NCBI GenBank assembly: GCA_004352715.1
Contig: SCFE01000013.1
Span: 743,207-807,206 of the forward strand
Direction: 5' to 3'
Source of the DNA: Hofstenia miamia
Lineage: Eukaryota; Xenacoelomorpha; Acoela
DNA: 64,000 bases
Shown here one piece after another: positions 32,901 to 45,500 of this stretch. A program made the position numbers and the translations under genes. The notes under the pieces were generated by a model, which saw only the letters and a list, made by a program, of their open reading frames with translations, did no database searches and was not told the DNA's origin. Positions within the stretch are counted from its first letter, which is position 1. Every line of letters begins with the position of its first letter.

Positions 32901-35900
32901 AGACGTTAACTCGCATTTCTTACCCATATTTAAAGGTGATAAATAAGATGCTGTAACATTGTTTTGGGTTACATTCACATAAATACACTGATAATGCATC
33001 TAAATATGAGTGGCTGAAAGTAAACTAGCAATTATTAACATTACAAAAAGGTTGCTCAAAAATATGAATGAAATATAAATGTATATGCTAAAATCACGAG
33101 GTGATCATAAACTTTTGTCCACGGCTGTATATCGGTCATCTGTTCTTTACAGACTTTCTATCAGATCAAAGATTTCCAGCACTAATAGTGAAATTCGCCA
33201 ACGATGTTACGTGTTGTACATTAATCGATTTTAACCATCAATTTAATAACCCAGAGGACACCATGTTGAGCTGGTGCAAGGACAACCTTATGATACTCAA
33301 CTTCTCTAAATCTACTGAAATTGACATTGGTACAAGGATGCAAAAGTCAACACCCCTAAGATTAAAGTCAAATCCTTCGTAAAGGTTTTGGGACTTATAA
33401 TCACTAACGATCTGTCTGTGACAATTAAGGAAGCTTTTAACAGAGAGACAAATGAGTCTGTCGTACATAGCAATTATCTGTAGCATCTTTGATTACGCCT
33501 GTCAAACTTCTGTCCTCATGTAAAGAAATTTGTGAACAGTTTAATTTTTGGGAGAGAATTCGTTGATTTTTAAGTTGGGATATTCCTAAGTTTTGATGGT
33601 TCCTCTTCTGCCATCTTCATATTATCCTCAGATGAATAGCAAAGAAAACTGTTTATTATTGAATTTAGTTACTGAAGATATTCTTCAGCTAAACAATTCA
33701 AAAAGTCTTACTTAATTCTCTTGAGCAAATTGTGACTGTACTGACATTGCAGTCTACACCATTTCCAGATTTAATATAGAAAGCGTCAATTGTAATATAG
33801 ATGACTGAATTTGTAATATAGAACTCATCTTTGCAATATAGAAAGCGTCAGATGTAATATCGAAAATGGTAAATTGTAATATGGAAGTCAAAAATGTAAT
33901 TCAGAAAATACCATTTGTAATATAGAAATCCGAATTTGTAATATAGAATAATGTGATTTGAGAAAGCCAAACTATGAAGATAATTATATCAATCGTAAAA
34001 TTTGAAACTGTTGTGTATGATGCTAATTGTTTTATTGCCTGAATATTTGATTGAGGGAATGTCTTAACTGATGTAATATACATGTGCAATGTAATTATTG
34101 ATGGCTTTACAGTAGTTGAAATATTTAAAAAACTTATGTGTATCAAATCTTGATTGAGCTTCGCATGCATTGAGGCCTACATTATGAAAAAAGATCCTAA
34201 TTTGGCATAATTTTATTAACGTTAGCACTGATTTCTTTTTAAAACTCAGATTTAAACGTCCGAAGCACTCTGTTATTTTCGGAAATTGTAATGCAAATTC
34301 TCAAATTTGAACGTAAATAATACATTTTTTCAGACATTTTAAAAATTTCCAAAAAGCCCGTAAAAACAGTTTAGATGAAAGTTTATATTTTTTACAAGAA
34401 TTAATAGAAAAGTACATTAACAAGCAATTTGAACATCATTTGTATTAGACAACAAATTATTTTGATAACAGTTAATGGCACTAATAAAATTCTTCTGTTA
34501 ATCCTTCGTAGAATGTTAAATGCCCACATCCAGATTCTCCAGGTTCGTGACGGCTGAGTGGTAGGTAGTGGTATGCTCTGACGCAGTGCACATCTTGTAC
34601 AGATAAGATGGCTTCTTTCATGATTTCTTCAAGGTGTTTCAATCGTTGCTCTATTATTCCGTTGCCCGTCGTAGTTGGTATCCTCAAATTTCGTTTTATA
34701 TAACTTTTTATTATACTCCATATAGACTCAACCGGATTTAGTTGTGGCGAATAAGGTCCAAGACGCAAAACAGTTACACCGCGTTCTCTCAAATTTTCGT
34801 CAATTCGCGAATGACACGGCGCGTTGTCACAAACAATGATAATATTTTCCAACCGCTTTCCGGCTTCTTCTAGCTCAGAAGTCATTTCGAGCAACCAGTC
34901 CGCCACATCTTCTTTTTTATATGATCCGCGCTTAGTAGATATTTTAACAACACCTTCGGTTGATATGGCTCCTAACATGTGAACATTTGGTCCACGTGAT
35001 GAAGGCAACGTGCTAACTGCTCTTGTACCTTTCCTTGATCTGCCAATTTTTCGGCGACAGAAGAGATTGACGTTTGACTCGTCGATCCAGATAATGTATT
35101 TGTCTTCACGAATGTATTGATTTAGCTTTAACAAATATTCGCGACGAAGAATTTTGTTCACATCAGTGTTCATAGTTGCAGGCATATGGTGTGTCTTTTT
35201 GGTAGTGAAACTCTTGGCTTCGAGAGCATTAGCGAGAGTGGATGTACAAACGGAAATCTGAAAACGTTGTAGAAGTTTCGATTTGATTTGTTTAAGAGTC
35301 ACTTCACAATCTTCTTCTAGCCATTCCATCACAATTTTTAAAATATCTTCTGTCAATATTTTCGGCTTCTTTCCTCCTTTGCCGGGTGTCTCGTATTCAC
35401 CGGAACGAATCCAAGAATAAGCCGTTTTGTACTTAACGCACAAAGTTTTTGCAAGAGAAACCCAATCTTCTCCTTTATTCGAGCATTCAACGATTCTTCG
35501 GCGATCTTCTTTAAAACTAACAGCATTTTTTCTTCGAATATAATCTGTTAAATCATTCTGTGTTATTGTGTGTCGACACAGAGGACATCGATCATCGTTT
35601 TGCAAGCTTGTTTCAATGCAGTTTGAATGAAATAAATGCATACAATTAGTGGAGTATTTCAGGTCTCCTCGGGTCATTAGATGCTTACATATTGAGCATT
35701 CGTCAGTTACTTTCATCTTCGACTGATTATAATGTGTTTATAACAACGAGATTATAAGCAAAAAATCAAATCAACAATGTTACAAATTTTCAAAAGTATT
35801 CGATATCATACACAATAGTTTCAAATTTTACGATTGATATAATTATCTTCATAGTTTGGCTTTCTCAAATCACATTATTCTACATTACAAATTCGGATTT

Positions 35901-38900
35901 CTATTTTACAATTGGTATTTTCTGAATTACATTTTTGACTTCCATATTACAATTTACTATTTTTGATATTACATCTGACGCTTTCTATATTGCAAAGATG
36001 AGTTCTATATTACAAATTCAGTCATCTATATTACAATTGACGCTTTCTATATTAAATCTGGAAATGGTGTAGAAGCATTAAGATCATTAATTTGACGTTC
36101 CATACTTAAAAAGAATTTAAGAAAGTCTTAAGCCTGCCTTTTGTTTGATCTTTAAAAATTTTGGGCAAGAGGATTTGCAAAAACAAATACATAATAACCC
36201 TTAACAATGGAAATGTTTCAATATATGCTGAAATCACCAATTTTTTATCAAGTTGTGCTAGTAATGCACGATTGATTGCCATATTTGCAATACCCAGTTA
36301 ACTTGTCCTACTTTTGTTTTTTTCCTTAAGGCCACGTGCACACAATGAGATTTTTCAAGTAGAAAACTTTTTAAGAGGGTAAAAAGTTGTCACTAGCCTT
36401 GCAAGATCAAAAGTATACCGGTGATTTGGCCTTCGGGGTTTCACATGATGCAATCTAGCCCTCTGACAGATTTCACCCTAGCATCATTGTATAAAGCGAA
36501 TTTTTATTAACGTAAGTAAAAGAGTTAATTTAGAAATCATGATTTATGCAATAGAACACACGTGTTCAAGAATTGAATAATATTCTTTTGACAAAAAATA
36601 AGTTGAAAAATTTTTTTTGGAATCTGTAAATTACTTTCCCAAAATTTACTAAAACAATTTACTACCTTAAATTATTTAATAAAAAATTGTATTAAAAGAG
36701 AGGTGATGCTTATAAAAAGAACTATAAAAGGGAATGCCAAGGCTCTTAGATTCTTTATCGAACAATATTAGCCTTCAAACAAAGTCACACAAAGGACATT
36801 TTATTTCCTTTTCCTTCACTTTTAGAGTCATTCCACTAACTTTGAAATTTCCAATACAGAGCATATGCACGAAAGTTTGTGTCTTCTTCTCCTTAAACAA
36901 CAACTTTACATTGTTGAAGCGAGAATTTGCTAGATCCGAAGTGCTCATAAATGGACACTCTGTGCTGTTATAAACGTTGAACATTTGAAACTCAGAATTC
37001 GTTATCATTGCATTGTCACTCAGAGAGTAATAGTTCAGAAACTCATTGTTTGTGTACGTTTCATTTGCAATACGTACAGTTTTCCCATAAAGTTGCATAC
37101 CATAGTCACCTTTGTTGCTGGTAAGTGTATTGTTAGCAACTGAAATTTCCAAATTAAGCTTGTTTTCATTAAGAACATGCCAAATGGACATGGCTGCATT
37201 CAAAGTGAACGTATTGTTCAAGATGTCAAGAGTACCAAAGTCTATTTGTAAATCAATGAGGTTCACATTCGGCAATGCACTATTATTCTTAACTACATTT
37301 CCTTCAAAGGTAATTAAATCCTTGCGGTACAAAAATCCACCATAAGAGAATATATCAATAACGCTTCCCTTTAGCACATTGTCTTTAAATAAATTATTCC
37401 TGAAGATTAATTCGATACTATGTTGTTTGTCCAAATGAAAAATAGATCTGCAGTTGTTAAAATTTTGATATGACGACCTGTAAGCTGTAATCTTGATGTT
37501 TCTTGCTTTGACAAAGAAAGCATGTTCACGGTCATTTTCACTGTAAACATAAGTGCTTCCATTAAAGTGACTATCTAAGATAAGCATTTCAAATTCCTTC
37601 ACATTTGAATAATACGAAACAAATTCTTTCTTCAGATTAACTCCCTGAATATATCTGAGAGTTATATTTCTGTATGTAATTTTAGGAAAATCACCATTCA
37701 CTGTAATGTTTTCCAAAATCAAATGCTTAGCATCTTCAAATTTTGGAAGTTCATCATTTTTTCCAAGAATAGCATTTTCATTAAGTCCGTGAACTTTGAC
37801 GTAATCTTCTGTGATGTTACAAACTACGTCTCTGTTGATCATGCATGCTCCCAGATTTTTTTTCTTTTCAATAGTGCAATTTTCTAACTTCAATGCAATC
37901 GATATTGAGCAAGAGAAAAGAAATGCTAGAGAATATTTTGTGTTAAATTGCATCGTGCTTAGAAGTTTAATATCATCTGTGCCTTAGTACTTTAAGTGTC
38001 TTTCAATATGTAATGTATAAAACTCAACTTGTTTGATCAGCAGATAAACTTGCAAAATTTACTTCCTTCTCAAGCAAGATATTCAATGCCGATAACAAAT
38101 GAATTAAACTGATTACATAACTCTTAATCAGCGTTTTATAAGCAATCTATTATTAAACACAACCAAATTTTACAAAATCTCTGAAAATGTAATTTTTAAA
38201 TGTAATAGAAAAACATGAATATGTGATTTTTAGCAGTTAGTTTATGGCAATCCAAAGTACTGGAAAATACAAAGAAATCTAATTACAAAATTTAATGAAA
38301 CAGTAGCATAATCCGATATCATTTACTTCGTAAAAATTCAGTAAATCTGAATTTGGGTGTGCGGGTAGCATAATTTACTACCGCTACTCGCCCGTACCCA
38401 TGATATATGTACACATAATAAGCAGTACTAGTCAAGGGCACATAATGTATTCGTTTTCAACTTAAACACTAAATAAAAATGAAAAAATATAAGATGTATT
38501 CCTGAACAAAATTTATAACAATAATATGAATCTAGTGTGAATTTCCAAGAATTACAAAAGTTAACAAATTAGCGGGCTCGCAAATCGTTGTGTTTGTTCA
38601 GATAAGTTTTTGAGTAACGCGAGATGAAGTGATCTTATCCGATTTCGAGAAAATTGTGAAAACATGTTCTCACTCAAATACAAAAATCATGTATTTTCGA
38701 ATATGCTGAATTGCAGGGACAAATTATTTTTTACCATAGTATACGTTGAAATCCATTTTCATACTACTTGAAAGTACTACTTGTAAGTTCAATATTAGGT
38801 ACTGTTCTAACATTGACTATTTCCAGCATTTGTTACAATTACATGTACAAAAACATAATAGCTTCCAAAGGATCATGTGCTTTGTTGAGAAATTTGGGTA

Positions 38901-39511
38901 GTATGTTTCTAGATCATTATAAATGTTCTAGTAGTAGAAATTATTTTGCTAAAGATCCTGTTGAGGAAAATTAGTCTAAGGAAAGAACACTTATAAATTC
39001 ATTATATTTACATGATGAGATTAGGTATTTTTACATGGTTAACACGATAAAATCATTCTCACCTCTAAAGGTAGCAAGTAGATTATGCAGAAATGTTTCT
39101 ATTACGGAGGTATATGTGCTGTGCAAATAGGATCATGAGCGTGATAATTGTCCTATCGCTAAATCCTTATTTGCCAGCCTAAGACCAGCAAATGTGTTAA
39201 TGTTTAAAAGTGTGCCTTATTTTTTCATGTCTAGAATATGAAAATATTTGCTTTAAGTTTAACGAAATTATGCAAGGACAATAATTACTTCCCAAACAGA
39301 GATAAAAATGTATTTTGTTTGTGCTAATTCTGCTGAATTATGTTACCTTCAAGAGTTTGACATGAAATGTTTCTTGGAATAGATGAAAATACGGATGAAG
39401 TTAATTATAAAGAATTGAATTTATTTGGATATATATATATATATATATATATATANNNNNNNNNNNNNNNNNNNNNNNNNNNNNNNNNNNNNNNNNNNNN
39501 NNNNNNNNNNN

Positions 39512-39543
<32 letters not shown>

Positions 39544-42500
39544 AACAAACATCAAGAAGTAAAGCTTGAATTACTAAAAATAACAAAAGACTGCAAAACT
39601 TTTAAATAACATCGTTGTGGAGTAGTAGTTAGGAATGATATCGAGCTCAGACCGCTCCAATTTTTTCACAGGCAAGGGGGATATTTTTTTACTTCTTAGT
39701 CACTAAGAAAAATCTGTGATTTTATTGTATCTAATTGGACTGATGTATGATTTGGAATTCATTGGCATCATCCTAATGATTTCAAGAAACTACATGATTC
39801 AGCAAAAAGAATGATAAATGAAAAATCACTGAAATGCCTTTCCAAACACTTCTCATTTGAACGCTCGAAATTTGCTATTCCGCGGAATAAAATATAAGTA
39901 GAACGAACAATTAAATCCGTGGGAGAACTTGAACGTTTTCCCCCGAAATAATGAAACATTGTATTAAATCTTCACTCAAAACTGAAACCGAACCTAGAGA
40001 AAAAAAATCAAGTTTTCGGTGGCTTAGACTGTTATTTCCAAGAAACGGTGCAATATTCCTAAAGCAAACACCAAAATTTTTTAATTGTCTTCTCGATTTA
40101 GAGTTATGAAAGGGCATATTTCCCTTTTTTCCTGTTATTCAATCTTGTCAACATTCTCTTAGACATTTGCTTAATGTTGTACGAGCATATCATGTTATCA
40201 TCTATTAGGCAAATAATTCGTCAAGGACGTTCGGGATCTGATTCATCTGGTAATGCATCTAGAGATGATTGTTTTTTGCGCTTTCTTTCCAAAGATCTAA
40301 AAGTTGTATGCTTGGCAATAGATGAAATTTACGTCAAATAATCGATTCGATTACGTGATAAAACATTATATGAATTGGCAGTGGATAATTCTAGTTTAAT
40401 GGCAAAAACTGTGCTCTGCTTTATGTTAAAGTTTTTGAGAGATTCGTTTGACCCGTTATTTTACGATTTATTCCAATACATTCACTAAAACCAGATTTTC
40501 TGTTCTTTTTACGATTATAAATCAGGTTCACCATAATGAAGGAAATTCTGTAGGTGTTATGACCGATAAGTTGGCAACTAATAGGCAAAGTTTATAATTA
40601 GAGCAGGTGAGTTTCGTTCCTGATTTATGGACAGAGTAATTTACAAAGCAGCTTCTTGAGCATAAACGTCTCTTGGATAGATTCAGAATGGAAGGTGAAA
40701 CACGCAATGTATGCATGGCTTTTAAGCAAAATTGCATTATAATATAATGTTTGGTTTGATAATTGTTTTATATTATTTTTTTACAACCGGGTTAATAATG
40801 GGCCACCGGGTCATGATTGGCGCCCTGGTTGCATCTCTGTCCTGGTGATATAGTATGACTTTGTACTTTAAATACTGCTTACAATTGAGGTTGCTGTATA
40901 TAAACAGAATTACACTAACGACAGGAAGCTGGATTTTTGTAAATATTGTAATGATTGCAAAATTACTTCTGCTGTTATGTACTGAGAGAATTGTGCCTAC
41001 AACCTACAATATGTCACTAAAATCCAACTCGTATGTGTACATATAAAGAAAAAAATGAAAAAAACTAGAAAAATGTGAATCAATACCAAGCGCATTTGGA
41101 AGATGTATTTAAAATTCGAAGAATATCAAACTTAGTTTTGTAAACAAACACGCAAGTGGAGTCAAAATATATGAAAATTTAAAGAAATAAGCGATCATGA
41201 TAATAGTGGGCTAATCTGATGCAATCGCAACATAGAACTTCAAAAGAACAGACCAATTCTTTCAAGGGTACTTATTGTTCCAATTATCACTGTAGAAATC
41301 ATAAGAAATCAATAAATAGAATATGCGGTTTCAGATTTCCCATTTCTAATAACTACCGCAAATTTAACCAAGATGTTTTGCTGACACCTCCGGACTTGTT
41401 CAATATGTAAGCAGAAAGTGACATGGGCAGAACATTTTGACGAAAGCTCGGTGGTATACCGAAATCGAAGTTTTCACTTAAAACCGAACCGAGAGAGGAA
41501 AATGAAAAGCGAGTTTTCGGTTCATAGCCAAAGGAGTTGTTAGAATGTATTCTTGGAGTAAACACTAAAATGCTGGCCAATTTGAAGTGTGATCGTATTT
41601 TACTTGATTAACAACTTAATTTTGTGTTATAAAAACATACTTTAGAACAGTATATTTCTCTTGTATAAAGTTTTCTAAGCCCTATTGTAATTAGCTGAAA
41701 AAACTGAAGCCGAGCATTAGGGTTTAAGAAAACCAAAATTTAGCTCATTTTCTGAAAATCTCAGAGCATTAATTTTGTTCCTAGCTTGGCTCAGGAAGGT
41801 TTAGGATCGGCCATTTAAATTAATGCCAATTCGGCGCCTTTTTATAATACTTTTAAAAAAATGGTCTCCAATTTTTTGGTTCGCTACAACAAATTTTGCT
41901 ATGATAGAGATAGATACTTTCAATGAGGTCTACCACTGAAATTGAGAATTCTAAATTGAAATTTAGAAGAGTACGATACTAATTTAAAACTTCAAAATCT
42001 AAATTGCATTTTCAACACATTGTTTATAGCTCATATAGCATTCAATGTATTTGCGTTGACTTGCGTGCACTGTTGTGTAATAGTAATTTATAAATTTCGG
42101 TCCATCTTTTACAATACTTCGGTCCAAGGCCAGCCCATGTCCAACTCTGTATATAAGCTTCTACCACCGTCAGAATACGAAATGTGGTACTTGAATTAGG
42201 CAAACTTGAAATATACAAATCACTGATGATACAAAGTAATACTATTTTGCAATTTTTTGTAAATATAATGTAAAGACATTCACATGACATACCTTTTCAT
42301 CGCGATAAATTGATTGTCGGTACAAGGCAAGATTAATAAGGAATCCAGTTTGTTCCCAAAGCGAACAACTTGGTGTGACGAAGAGGTCTCCACTAGTACG
42401 AACTAACTTTGGAAAATCATCATATGTCGAAATACCATTTACAAGTAACATAATATCCTAAAGCAAAAATTGTAAACTTACTAGAAATATTTATTTCATC

Positions 42501-45500
42501 TCAGAAAGGCTAAATTGTAATATCAAATTCATGTTTTGCCTTAAAATGTAAAAGACACTAACATCTCTGGATTCTTGAAATTTAACAGTAATTTGCAGCT
42601 TGAAATAATTGTTTTTGTTGCATTTATATTTTTATAGTTACACGTATAATTGAAATTTTCTCAATACAACACTTTTTATTGTTTACATAAATTTTGTACA
42701 ATTACTCTCCATTTAGAATGTAATTTGTACATAACAATATGCATGTAACAGCATTACAACTTTTCAAAAATGGTTATATTTGAAAATAGTTTTAATGTAA
42801 ATATAATTAGCCCTTGTTTTAAAAATATACATAATAATACAGTATTTTAACAAGCAAATCTAACTACGATTTACAGTTTTTTTGCTATTTTTACAACCAC
42901 TGCGATACTTAAAGGCTCTTGAAAGAAATTTTTACTACGCAGCGAACAAACAGTAATTTTGTTAATAATAAAAAGCATTTCAAATAAAACTTTTTTGAAG
43001 TATCAGAACAACAAAAATACTTCAAAAGCAAATTTTCGGTGAAAAAAACCTTAAATACAGTAGATTTGATGGTTTATCAAAAAAAATATTGGTTCAGTAT
43101 ATTAAGCCATGCTAAGGGCACACTATCTTGATTATAGTCAAAATCTGGCAGTTTGTTATCCTCGTTAATCACGTCATTGTACAACATCTGATAGAAAACA
43201 AGATTTTGATTCTTTTCAGCAAACATTCGAACTAGTAAATTATTTAACAATAACAACTATTAAATTGAAAAAAAAGGAAAAACAAAGTGCACATATAGTG
43301 TATACACAACACAACCAATAAATTTGGATGATTTATTATCGTATGGCGAACGCAATTTCCGTAGAAGCTTGCCGTTTGTATGATAGAATACTTGACGAAT
43401 GTTGCATAGTATAGTTCCAAAACATGTTTGCGAAAGGATTAAATTTATTGCTTGCTCGATTGGCTACATGAGGTGCATCACTGTTTTTTCCCTTGTTAAT
43501 TTATATAAATTACCCATACATAATTGATAAACAGGAAACCGAATTTTGATAAGCTAACATTAATACTTTGTAATTTGGTCAGTTTTAAATAGTGTCACAG
43601 TGGAAATGAGACAAGTGCTTTTTAGGACAAACAGGATATCTCTATATTAAAGAACCTAATTAGATGCTTCATATTTAAAGATATGTCACGGTTGAACGGC
43701 TTAAATTGTACGTGTTGCTTATTTGGTCACTAAATAGAGCATGCCTGGAAAACTTGGGAAATGCCATCAAAGAGAGCGCCGAACAAAGTTTCAAAAGAAG
43801 CATAATTAGATTGTTTAAATAATGCTTGACTCGGCCAAATAAATGAGCAGTGGAAACAGGCTTTTAGTAGATTATGAACAAAAGCAACAGTCAATAGTTA
43901 AATTTAAAACTAACATTGAAATAATGAATGAATATACCTTGAACTCTCCATCAAGCCTTTTTTCATTTGTTCCATCTAGATTAATGATTGAAGCTCTGAA
44001 TGATTTGTGCTTCCACATCGCACTTGTAACGCCAATAACGTACTTTGCGGAGCCTAACTTTTTCCATTCATTGGCCACAATAATTCCATCTGAAGTGATA
44101 CCATAGTTTACACAAACAATTCCAATTGCAACAAGACTATCACCATAAGCATTAGATCTAAATTTTTGGAGGCGGTTATAATTGGCCAAATACGCTAAAC
44201 TAATAATAAAAATTATTATCAAAACACGTCTTTAAAAATATCTAACAAGCTTCAATGATATTAAATATGATATTCAAGACCACATATCTAGAAAGGAGAA
44301 TATATTAGCTTTGTGTGGATTGCTTTGATCAGCTTTCAAATTCGTTGCAAAGCTTCGAGACATCGTTCTACAAATTAACCTGTGCGCTTAGATTTTCTGT
44401 GCATCACTATGAATGTGATGGCTTTTTAGCGCATTTGTTTGAAAAACAGCGTCATTACTAAGTGAATTTCATTCAAACAACATACATGACATTGCAAAAA
44501 TCAAAATCTAACATGTCTTTAACAAACAATGTTATAAAAAATGCTGGAAACCGAAATTATAACGCTATGTATAACGGTAGTTTGAGAATATGAAAAATAG
44601 AATAGTTAATGACTTACTGTGCTGAAAGCCCTGCATTGCGGACGGTAATTACTGGTAAAGGAACCGTTTTCCCCAAAATTAAGGCGCACACTGCAAGCTC
44701 AGGGTCAAAACTGCGAGTGAGGTAATGCGCGACGCCGTTGCCACTGCCACAAGGTATGATTGCAAACTTATGTTTGATTTTTGGAAATTCACAACTGCTA
44801 TCTAAATAAAATTCAGTCATATTACAATAACAAAGCATTTTAAAATGAATTAAGTTTTAACTCAAATCCAAAAAAAAATTTCTCATTGTAAAATAAAATT
44901 CAAAATCTTCATTTACAAAACTAAATAATGACCAAGACAGGAGAAGCGAAATTCTTCTTTCTCAAAACGATTTTTGTTCCAAATTTGTTTCAGATATAAT
45001 AAAGAATTTTCACACTGAAAAAATTTTATATAAATAAAAGATTTCCTAATTGAAATAATTTTGTATAAAGATTATGTTGCTGTTAAACAGAAACTACAAA
45101 AGTTTATTTTCTTGGCATACTTTTGTTAAACACTATAAAAATCTAAATTTGGATATGACTGCATTGTTTTTCTTAAATGGGACTTTAAAAGATTAAGGCT
45201 AAAGAGCTGGTCAAGTGAGGTTAAAATAGATCAAACTTATTTATAACTGTGAGAACTCCACACACTGGTTCAAGATAGTGTTTGAAATGTTTACATTCGA
45301 AATTTCAATTAGACTGAAAAAGTCTAACAGCAAGCAGCACTGAATCTTACTTCTGGAGGTATGAGACTCAGATCAATTGAAGCTCATGCCCCAGCTGCGT
45401 ACATTGCTTCTGTTTGTTCTCCACAAATACCTCTGCGACCCAACCCTTTGCAACGGCAATTCAAGTGGACAATGGAAGGGTGTCTGAAGACGTAACCCTC

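Larger units (their letters stand above)
33757..36069 (-). mobile_element. RING-transposase element, TA target, 265-bp TIRs
   Basis: TIRs 33757-34021 and 35805-36069 begin CACCATTTCCAGATTTAATA and are near-perfect inverted copies, flanked by TA (33755-33756, 36070-36071). Inside is a single intact minus-strand ORF, 34481-35716. TA target plus a DDE domain place it in the IS630/Tc1/mariner superfamily. The intact ORF and closely matching TIRs suggest recent activity. It sits in intron 6 of the kinase gene in the same orientation. Confidence 0.9.

Noticed and set aside
36734-36973. Plus-strand ORFs opposite the secreted-protein gene (also 37112-37345)
   Set aside because: They are antisense shadows of the 392-codon frame and lack any independent support.
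42042-42290. Extra kinase exon near exon 6
   Set aside because: The minus-strand frame has no family match, and exon 6 joins exon 7 in phase at the expected place in the family alignment.
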